64,000 nt of DNA, from the NCBI GenBank assembly GCA_000310025.1, contig FN648885.1, positions 277,964 to 341,963 on the forward strand, read 5' to 3'. Below, piece by piece: positions 47,983 to 58,400 of the stretch (the first letter of the stretch is position 1; the number at the start of each line of letters is the position of its first letter). The notes beneath the pieces are model-generated. The model saw nothing but the letters and a program-made list of their open reading frames with translations, had not been told where the DNA came from and made no database searches. This DNA comes from Ectocarpus siliculosus. Lineage: Eukaryota > Sar > Phaeophyceae > Ectocarpales > Ectocarpaceae. Made by a program: the position numbers and the translations under genes.

Positions 47983-50594
47983 CAGATGGTCTTAGAATGA
48001 TGATTTCGGCAGCGCTTACCTTGTGCGTGTGCGCAATATGTATGCATATGCCGAAAGAGGAGCAGCCAAGGCCCGGCCGACTCTTGTCTCGTGTACGTAC
48101 GATACGGTGCAGCAATGTTGATGTTGTCAGCTCATGTTTGTGCACTTTGGTTTCTACATGAAAAGCGTTGCTGGATTCTTGGATATAGCACACACCTGAC
48201 AAAACGCGTGGTAATTTTCGTGGCGGGCGTTGTAGTATTTCGAGGATAAAGGCAGTCAAGAGAGGTTATCCCCCCACTTTCTTTTTCATGTAACAAGCCC
48301 GTCTCACGTGGTGAATTGCTGCATTCATTTGGACAAGGTCGGGTTGGGTTGCGGCTTGGTATGGCAACAGGCCCAAGTTTCAAGAGCACTTGGCGACAAC
48401 TCCGTGCTGGTGGATGTGTCTCCGTACATGCGCATAGTAACATAGTAAACGCGTGAGGACAGCGAATACACGGCAGTGCTCACCACCAGATTCGGAAGGG
48501 AGGCAGGCTTGCTGCCTGGTTGTCGCTTTTACCATATTGTATGCATACGATGCGCCTCAAGGTGCTTGGTTTTTACGTGAAAGCCACAGCAGCAGTGTAT
48601 TGGAACGAGAACATTGTTCACGGAACGGATGTGTAGCCACCCCCTGTCCGTGAGATTCGTTCTCCTCCGGGAGGAGTTAGAGGAGATTTTTGGCGTTTTT
48701 TCTGAGCGTGAGGTATGTAGAGCAGACACGCTTGATTATGTTTTTGGAGTGGCACCGACTGATTGTGGAAGGTTTTGGCTCTTTCAGCCGCAGCACCCGC
48801 TCTGTTTCTTGTTTGTTTCGTTTGTGTTTGAGGGTAGCACTTGTTGCAGCGGTGCTTTTCACTTTCAAGTCCATATCAAATGTACACGATGATCAAATGG
48901 AGGTTGGAGGAAGAGCGTGTCCGTGTTGATGATTTTTTATTTCATGGATGCCAGGGGTGAAGGTTTGATGGAGTGCGTAGTGTGATTAATGGGGATCAAC
49001 GGGGCGGCTTGTGCAGGAGGTGGTTGGTGATGCCTTGTGCTGACGGGAGAAGGAATTATGTGTGGCAGCGTTTCGAACTCGCAACCTCATACATACATTA
49101 TTGTTGCGTGTATAGCGCATGAAAACGGACGACTGCATGAGAGGGATGAGACTCCTTTGCCCGCCATTTGTCCGTATACGCGGTTGAGATGATGGACGAA
49201 GTCTTCGATGTGTGCGATAAGGGGCTGGGATCAGTGAGGGTTTGGGGGCGGACACGCTTTCACTTTTTTTAGTGTGGGGCAGGGCCCCCGTCGGAAGGCG
49301 AGACTGCGTTGCATGTCTGTACAAAGGGGTGGATTAACGAGTTTTAGAAGCCTCAGCGAAAGCGATACACACCCTCTCACTCTATACCAGCACGGCTGTT
49401 GCATGTAATACTCCCTCGACGGATGCTAACGCGAGGTCAATGATGGGGCATGGCATGTGTCGGGTTGGGAATGAACATGGGAAATGGAGTGAATCGGCGC
49501 GATCCGAACGTGTTGAGCTGCCCTCTGCTGCTGCGGTGGTCTTGAGAAGAAATTTTTTAAGATAATACAAGTGATGTTTCGGAACAACCTGCTGGTTGTT
49601 GCTTGTGGATGCAACGTGGCGGTGGTGACAATGGCTGTGTGTCATAACGCCGACTGTACGCATCCCGAAATATTGTTGCGCGCTGGTGTTGTAGACCACG
49701 GGTTTTGCAAGGCACGATGATGTTCTGCGCCGCGGTGGTTGTGGGGCACCCATGTTGCAAACGATTAGTACCCCTTACGTCTCAGACCCCCCCACCAAAG
49801 AGAACCAATCAAACTCACTGCAAAGAAAGGCGTTCAACACATACATCCCCACCATCGACTATAATAAATACTGGCTGTGTGTGGTGTGTCCTCGAACGGG
49901 TCGTACTCATCGTGGTCGTTCTTGAAACCGTTCGCGCTGGTGGTATCGGTTATTGCTATGACAATCTCCTCAAGGAAGTTGTATTTGGAAGTGCATCATG
50001 TTGCCTCTCACATGCTCTGGTATGCACACGACGATCGATCTTCAATCGTGCGAGACACGAATCATCACTTGTTATTATCCGGGTTGATCATTGGGTGGCC
50101 GTTGTTATTGCCGTCGGCGCAGTTTTTGATGGCGCGCAAATTTCTTGCCGTCGTCACCAACACGAAGCTGGTGTTGTGAGCTCCACAAACATGATGCCCC
50201 TTCCGAAGAGCACCGATACTTTTTCATAGATTCGATGAAGAACGGTCTGCTAGACCCTTCGCTCGTTAAGGCCTTGTTGAGCTATCCCCGGCCTACCTTG
50301 TGGACAAGGTTGGTTGTACGGAACCGGCCTTAGGACGTTGTTTACATTCAACTTCTCCGTCTGTTGCTTCATTAAGTTCCGAGTGTTAAAATAGCGGGCT
50401 AGAGGATGGGCATTGAAGCCGCGTGTCAGCGCACTCAATCAATCAACGGATCACATGGACGTGCTTCGCCCAAACCCAGAGGCCCTGTAGAACAGACTAT
50501 GACTGCATCAAAATATTGAGGACATCGAATAAATGAAATGGTTCCTGGCAAAGGCAACAAGTCAGATATTTTTTCATTTATTTGCATTTGGCAT

Positions 50595-51497
50595 ACATAC
50601 CGTATATGACACAAGATAACACACCTACATAAGAAAGCACACCCCCCACAGAATAGGACACCCCGGTGATAGTTTTCGGCGCTTCTGACAAACCATCGAT
50701 TTATCACCGGGGGTACATAAGATAACACACCCCGGTGATATTTTTAGTTACGCCGCATATACCCTCCTTCTTTATCACCGGGGTGACAGCATCTGCCCTG
50801 GGCAATCACACACACAACCACGTCAGCTGTGTGCGGGGAAACACCCCGCATGGAGACCCCCAACAACATGAACGTGCAGGCAGAGCAGAATGCAGCCGCA
50901 AGTACCAAGTAAACGTTTTTGTGAGGGGGGCAGGAAGGATGGCGCACGCAGTCTGCGGCCACCGCCAATCATCGTATCGGTCGAGGTACCTTCGATTTTT
51001 AATTTTTTCTTGCTCGATTCAAGCCCGTATTTTGTTTCAAACGTTTTTTGGCGATGAGAGGGTTGAGTTATCGCCGAGGTCATGTGCTCAGGAATTTCGT
51101 CACCTCGGTTGAGCCCCTTTGTTTTCCACGCCCCTTTAGGTAGGTCCCTACACTGCACGTGTACGTGCTGGCATGGCTATCACACCCCCTTTTATCGCAC
51201 CCCCTCATTTATCACGCCCCAAAGCACACGCTGTGGCTGTTCGGACGTGCTATCACACCCCCTTTTATCACACACCCTCATTTATCACACACCCAAACAC
51301 ACGCTGTAGGTGTTCGGACGCGTTATCACACCCCCTGTTTTATCACACCCCCTTAGGGGCCCCCGCGAGCTGCACTTTATCACCCGGGGTACACAAGATA
51401 ACACCCCCCCCCACAGGATACCACACCCGGTGATAATATTTTCAAACTCCAAAATGTTATCACCGGGGTGTGTTTTCTTGTGTCATATACGGTATGT
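50595..51497. mobile_element. Terminal-inverted-repeat element with internal TATCACACCCC motifs
   Basis: The left end, ACATACCGTATATGACACAA followed by GATAACACACC, is repeated inverted at the right end with one mismatch in about 31 bases (ending TGTCATATACGGTATGT). Just inside both ends are CACCCCGGTGATA / TATCACCGGGGTG inverted pairs. The interior, about 51176-51360, has many direct copies of (T)TATCACACCCCC, including a duplicated block ending GTTCGGACG(T/C). There is no transposase frame, so it is non-autonomous. I could not define a target duplication. The superfamily is not known to me. Confidence 0.75.
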
Positions 51498-51769
51498 CAG
51501 CTACATATTTGTTTTTGGGAGTGACAATGGCAACAAAGAGGAGACAACATCTCAATCCAAGCATGGCATACAACCGTGCAAGCGAAATGCATACCCACCT
51601 CTACCCAAGGTGTAAACTGTATAAGAAGCAAAAACATGTCCAACCACCTTGAGTAAATAACCCTCTGTTTGCATGCATGCATGCATGCATTTTTTTTTTG
51701 TCTACACTTCAAATCAGCGCTCACAGCACTAGTGCAGTTTTGCTCCCACCCGTGGTCACACAGAAGAGC

Positions 51770-51995
51770 CCCTCTCTACCCTCCCCTCCTGCGGTACTTT
51801 GCCTTCGATTTTTAAAGCGAGAAGAGTTCAGCACTCTCTTCCCTCTGTGTACACACGAACTAGCGCTATCCACTAGGCCAGGAGCGGAAGCGAGAGAAAA
51901 ACTCACTTTGCAAGAAAAACTCGCTTACGCCGGGATTCGAACCCCTTTAGAAGGTTTCGAGGATACCAACTAAACCCCCGGGGCGACCGGAGCTG
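51770..51995 (-). repeat. tRNA-derived SINE-like unit
   Basis: On the minus strand, GGGGGTTTAGTTGGTA resembles a tRNA A box and GGGGTTCGAATCCC, about 30 bases later, is a good B box. After a GAGTTTTTC spacer, a second A-box-like stretch follows (CCTGGCCTAGTGGATAGCGC). Acceptor stems do not pair, so these are not intact tRNAs. Two tRNA-like heads in one unit suggest a dimeric SINE or two nested remnants. Confidence 0.5.
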
Positions 51996-52406
51996 CATGC
52001 ATGCGATGCATTCTCCCAACGTACATAACTACTTCTACATATCTACTGCAGCATATTGCTTTGACCTGAAACCGACATGGAGTTCGAGTACCCCCCCCCC
52101 CCCCGCCCGTCCCCCCTTTTTTCGACAACAACGAGAGAGACGAGGGTGCGAGAGCTGACAGATAGGCACGTTCACCACTACCCTTGCTTAGTAAACGGTA
52201 CTACAGTAGATCTTCTTGTCGGTGTCATTCGTGTCTACACGTTGAGGACGAACACCTAACGGTAGCTCCCGTCCCTGCTGTCGACAATTAGAGCGGGGAC
52301 ATAGATTCACCTCCTCCCTCGTCGTGAAAATACTCAGGATCAGCCAATGCTATTGCAGTTACTGTAGTTGCAGCTAATACGTTCAGGTTGCACACACCGA
52401 CGTCAA

Positions 52407-55400
52407 TCACACTACGGAGGGGGCCTGGGGCTCATGTGGCACCCCTACCAAAACCGGAGAGGGGGGTGATGAACAACCCCGCCCATTCCCTGCCCCCTTG
52501 CCGCGTGCCGAAGACCCGCTGGAAGACCCGCTACCAACAACGACGAAACCACCCCCAGCCGCCCCCCCCGCCGCCCCAATATCTCGCTCGGTTAGCTGCT
52601 CGAGGCTCGACCTATTGGCCGCCGCCGCTCTACCCGCTTGGGTCACGAACGTCGGGCTTTTGTTGTTGCTGCTTCCTGCGTCTTGTAACGATCGTGCATC
52701 GTCGTTGTCGCTTTGGCTGGCGGCGCTGCCATGGACGGAAGGAGGGAAGGCAGCTGCGCTGGCTGCTTCGAGCGGGTGCTCCGGAGTAGTATCCACATAG
52801 CCCTGGACAACAGGCAAGATGGGGTGAGATGGAGAGGCAGCAGTTAGAAAGGCAAGAGTCTCACCTCCCCCGCGTGTTGGGACTCCTTTCTATGGCCACT
52901 GCAGCCAGACTTTCGTCCCTAACCACCATGCAACAAACTTGTCACGGAGGTACTAAGTAAGGTGGAGAGGTTTTACGCATTCATTCTTGAGTGATTGTCC
53001 AGACCAAGGAACTATGTACCGCAAACCGTTCGATGTCTTCACACCTAAAAGACTACGAGTACATACCTGCACGTTGTTGATTTTGGCAAACAGAAGACGC
53101 AGCACCCTCTCCTTGTCTTCCCAGGTCAGACTGGAGATGTCCACCTTAGTGTCTGGGTTTGTCGGCAAAGAAGATGGCGGGCCCGGGTCTAGCACCGAGA
53201 TATCTCTGGAACCACAATGAGCATCACGAGCATTCATTGAACCGCGCGCAGAAGACGAGAGGAGAGGGAAGGAGTAGGCGAGCACCGCGTTACATGTAGT
53301 TATATCCGCTGAAAGTAAACCGAAAATTATTACTCCGCCGTGTTGAAGATATCCAGGTGCATGCTTCTCGTTCTTGGGCGGTCGCCGTTCTGGAACTTGT
53401 AAGTCTCGGACATCACACGACCCACATGTATATCGTGTCTACCAAGCAAGTTAAGCGAAACGCAGAAGGGCTATACTCTTTACAGGATGGACAAGTGGCC
53501 ATATATGTTACCGACGCTCTCACCCAAAAGACTCACCGAGATTTGGGGGACCCACAAAATCGAACAACAAACAGTGAAAAACCGTGTGCGCTTCCGGGCG
53601 TATCTAAAGATACCTACTACAGTACCTGATCTTTGGGAACTTTGTCTGGTTCCTGCTAGCCTCACGAACGCGCAGATTGTACTCCATGACCGCCCTCCGG
53701 TACTGCTTCTGTCTTCTGTCGACGATGTATCGCCGCACTTCCTCCAAGGCTTCCAAGAAAAAGGTTTCCACCTTTGACACATCGATCGGCGGTTTGCGAT
53801 TGGTTGAAGGCGTCGTTTCTCGCGTATGGATTCACGGACCAGCGCTTTTTCTCGAAGAGATCAGTCTAGTCCTCCAGTGGTTGTTGGGAGGTTCGATGCA
53901 CCTTGATTTGTACGCGCCTGCGACAATGCGTCGTCACTAAGCTTACAAAATATTGTAAAAGTCTTCCACAAACATTCACGTGCACTTCTTCCAAACATTG
54001 GACGTATGTTTTTGCCGGCGAATCAGTCGCGCGGGGGGGGGGAGGGTACTCATAGCCGTGCATGCCATAGTCGTTAGACCATTGACCTCGCACCCCTACA
54101 AAGCCGGGACGGAGGACGACGGGTTCATCACCAAGCGCGAAGCACCATGAGGTATTCGGCAAGCCGCATAAAGGGTGCGCTGCATCCTGCTAGGGTGTTG
54201 GGCGTCTTGTGCTTATATCGTTGCGTACGGATGACAGCTGCGAATGGCGTTATTTATTTTCTGGTGCTTTCACTTCCAGAGACAGTTATAGTCACTGTGC
54301 AACTGCCTCGAGGATGCTTGACCAATCTAACACAACGTGGTGCGATCATCCCCTTTGCGCAGAGGGAAGGTTCTCGACCCCGCATAACATCATCTACCGA
54401 CCACCATTGTGGTTACCTAAAAATAAACAACGGCAATAAATAAGTGAAAACCAGGTTGTCGCCCTCACGAGGGGGGGGGACTTCGAGTGTCAGGCATTCG
54501 TCGAAAATGCGCCGTCTCAACTTCCGGAAAAGGGCTTTTTCCACTTTAGCGGATGTTTTCAACTAATAATGCAGAATCGGCCCATCTTTCTGCAATTTGT
54601 TCTCGGGATACAGGTTGTAGATGTGAAGTATTGATGGAAGGACGGGCTGAAAGAGGGCGTCTTTACGTTTTTAGAGGTGCTCGGGCGGCAAAGAAAGGTG
54701 TTCTCTCTGTTCGCTCTCTATTCCAGGTAGGCGATGTGATTCCACCCACTCCCGTTGGATGTTCGTGTTGATTTGTCCTGCAAGTCAGATGGGAATGAGC
54801 CACCACAGTACTACTGTAGGTGCACAGGGTGTGCGGGATGCAGACTCTGGCACGAAACGGCTTAGACTAGTTAGCGTTCCCCCTCGACCATGCCATCTCC
54901 CAAAATGTATGCATCTGAATGACCCACCTACAACCCTGTTTCACAACGCCGCTGTGAGCACACACACCCCAGATTCAGTCCGAATTTGATGCGCGTTCCA
55001 AATGCCTACCATGGTACGTTCTTGCTCCCCCCCTGGGAAACCGAAATAACAACGATGATATTATCTTTCGCTCGTCCACGGGTAACAATGTCTGCCCTGC
55101 TTGCCTCGTTTCGCTGATCCAGGATATACTGGCTCAGCTTTCGAACGTTCCTCAACTCCCTATTCTTCAGCATCAGCAGCTGCCGCAGTCCTGCTCCGTC
55201 GAGGGTCTGCTCTTGTAGCTCACGTGCTACCTGCAAGGCGCCGCAGCAGCCACGGTACGTAGGGAAAACATAACGGCCTATTAGTCTATTAATGTACAAG
55301 TAGTTAATCGTGTATGTGTGGAACATGCATGCCAATGCGTGTTTCTTCTGAGTTTGGTTCGTTTTGATGTGTGGGGTTTTGGTGCTTGGAATCCCTTTGC

Positions 55401-58400
55401 AACATCGAACTCTGCTACCGATTTCGTCGCGCTCACGTTACGTACGTGTGATGATCTTGAAGGTAGAACCGTCGGTTGACCGACCGTACGTAGGGGGGAA
55501 ATATTTAGAGATCAAAACAATGAAACGAAGTACACTCTTCTTCCTAGGGAGTCAGACATAGACTACATGCAGAACGACTTCATTTCACTGTTGTTTGCCC
55601 ACGCGAAGAGTTGTGAAAGGATATATTTCGTGTATGTGTTTTGTTTGCAGCGTAAACCACACTACTACCTGTCCGATTGTAGGCCTGTCTTTGACTGAAC
55701 AAAGCTCGCACGACCACGTCACCATTTTCCAAGAAACATTATTTTGTACAGAATAGAGCAGTAGTCTTGACGGGAATTCTTGGGGTTCGTTGTCCAAAGA
55801 AAGGTGGAGTCTCCTCCAACAGTGTGAGCTATGCCATTGCTCTTGGCAGGTTCTCCTCACATGTGACATCGGTTACCGTTTCCTTTTCCGTGAGTCTATG
55901 ACCGACCACAGAGAGAGAAGGTCGACTCCCTTCTGGTTGGATGGGTTTGAGAACGGAGGCAACGAGAGATACATTCTGTCCCCGTTTATTGCTCTGTAAA
56001 AACAATAACCACGAAGACGACGAAACGTTTATTAATGGAAAACAGTTCAAGGTACTTCAGGGGCTGTGGCGACAAACTGGCATAGTTCCAGTGGAACGGG
56101 CGAACCCCTTGAAAACAACACTACTGTAGCTTTAGTTACTATCGTTTGGTCCAAGCGCCTGTTTGCATGGTACCACAGAACACGGGAACCCTCGACCAAG
56201 TGGACGATTTCAAGTATGGGTGTGCGGGCACTACAGGCAGGTCTTCTCGAGATGTACATCTGTTGTGCTCGACTTGTTAGCGGCTACTCTAGTAGCCATC
56301 AGCTATGATTGTATCCCGCCCGCAGAGGTCCTGTCGCCCTCGATCGGTGTTGCCACGTTTTCACTGTATCATTGCCCAGTCCCGTCAGCACACGTTCAAC
56401 AGCGTAGAGACAGTTTTTCACTCATATCAACCACGGTAGGCTTACATCGCCACCACGTTATCACGGCATAGCTTCTTGCGCAATCGTTCAGCCAATGTTC
56501 TTACCACGTCGGTATCTCGTTACCACCTTGTCTCTAGACACATCACCACCCTCGATGTTTCTGGAACGTAATGAGTATTAATACGCGTGTACTCTTGTTA
56601 CGGTATGTACAGCAGTATCATCTCACTTCTTGCCGGGTCCTGTCGCCTTCCCTTTTTCCCTTCAGCGCCTCGTTCGTCAGAGCCTTTGTCAGCGCTGTCA
56701 CCTGCTCCTTCAGCCGCTTTAACTGCCATCATAATGAAAAGGACACGGAAAACGACACCGTGGGGTTTCCAAGGGTTAGCAAATATTGACGCCTTCGACG
56801 CACGACTTGAGTGTGCGATGAATCACCTCGTCGCTACAGAACCTTGTGCTCGCCGGAAATTCCGAAGCGATATTCTCGCAGACTGACATGTAAGTACACC
56901 TCTTCATGTCATGCGCGTGGGAGTATTCCCAGAGAACGGATTATTGTGTCCCCAAGACCTATCGCGCCTCCACAGAAGTGCTAAGACGGAATATCGGGAA
57001 ACAAAGGAGGTCATACGCATTCACTCCGGGCTAACGTTTCTTTTCAAGTATGATCGCCGACGAAAACCGGAGCGAGACCAAGCTAGTTTCCAACTTTTGC
57101 TGCATGCAGACTCTTGCAGACACACGACACCTGGCCCTACAAACTTAGGTGATGTCACATCAGTTAATAATGCCTACCTCTTTGTTCTTGGCCTGCCCTT
57201 GTCTTGCGTATTCCTGGTCCTTGTCGTTGAGGATGGCGACGTCTCTCGCGGTGGTGGTAGTCTGGTCCTCCAGGGTCTTGCTGTGAGCCTGTAGCTCTGT
57301 CGTCATCTGGCACCGCCGCCGCCGCCGCATTCGTTCGCGCGTGACGTGCGCACGGCGAGGAGTTACGGCCAACAACGAGCAAGACGATGGAGAGCTTCCC
57401 GCTAAATGGAACCGTTTGTTTCAGCACGACTTGACACCTGTGGGGTATGGGTGTGATAATGCACATCCATTATGGCTACCACGGTCCCACCGATGTGCTG
57501 ACGCTCGGTCGTGATTGCCCGGCACCAGCAATACTCTCTGTACCTCACAAGGCAACAAGACTTGTGACTTTAGTGCGTACGATCCCTCGGTGTCTATAGC
57601 ACAACCCAATCTGCTCATGACGTTTTTTAGTTGGTACTTCTCAAATCTTGCACATATTCCAGAGCGTTCTCCAAGCCCTGTAGGAGGTAGAATGATCGTC
57701 CAGCGACGTCAATCGGGTGATTGAACGGCTCCATAAACGGGTTATACTGCTGTAGCTAAAGGGCAGCCTTCAATGATGCTTTAATGCACAATACGCGCGG
57801 CAAATTGTACAGAAAACACACACACACGCACGCACACCTGCATCTGGAACCGGAGCTCTTTGGCCAAGCGCTTGTTCTCCCCGGCGATGCGCTTCGTCTC
57901 CCCCCCTAGGCTACTGTGCGCCTCTATCTTAGCCTGACGCCTAACGTCCTCGATCACGCGCTCCAAGTCCTGCCGGAAAGGCGGGTTTCCGCAACAAAGG
58001 GTGTCATTGGGGGTAGGGGATACCGCACAACTCTCCAGGCATTGCACCCCCTTGTTTAAGATAGACTCCCCCCCTTGCAGGAAAATGAGGACCGCAAAAT
58101 TTCCCCCTGAAAACTCCGGTAGCAGCAGCTCGACAACAGGAACAAGCTAGGGAATCCCATGACGACAGAGGGCGGGAGGAAAAGAAAATATGGGAAAGAG
58201 CAGACGGTGGACCCTGTGCACGTGCCTTCGTTGCTTGCCTTGATTGACATTTACGCCATTGACCTGGCTATCGACACACGCCATTGACATAGATTTCCAC
58301 ACACGGCACCGTTCCGGCGGCAATATCTCCGGGCTACGCGACTTGTCTCACCTTTTGAAGATTGCACTTGTCAGTCAGAAGTTTCCTCTCTAGGTCGATC

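Larger units (their letters stand above)
47983..52406. other. Gene-poor, repeat-rich convergent region
   Basis: It lies between the stop codons of the Ser-rich gene (+) and the BBOF1-like gene (-). It contains the inverted-repeat element, the SINE-like unit, a GCAT run at 51672-51689 and a 14-base C run at 52091. A possible T-arm-like stretch on the minus strand near 49070 is not convincing. No exon is supported. Confidence 0.5.

Noticed and set aside
49040-49110. Possible tRNA on the minus strand (GCGAGTTCGAAACGC)
   Set aside because: Only a T-arm-like stretch is present. No D arm, anticodon stem or acceptor pairing could be formed.
51176-51480. CRISPR-like spacing of TATCACACCCCC repeats
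   Set aside because: Spacing is irregular, units vary, the repeats lie inside inverted ends, and this is a eukaryotic nuclear sequence.
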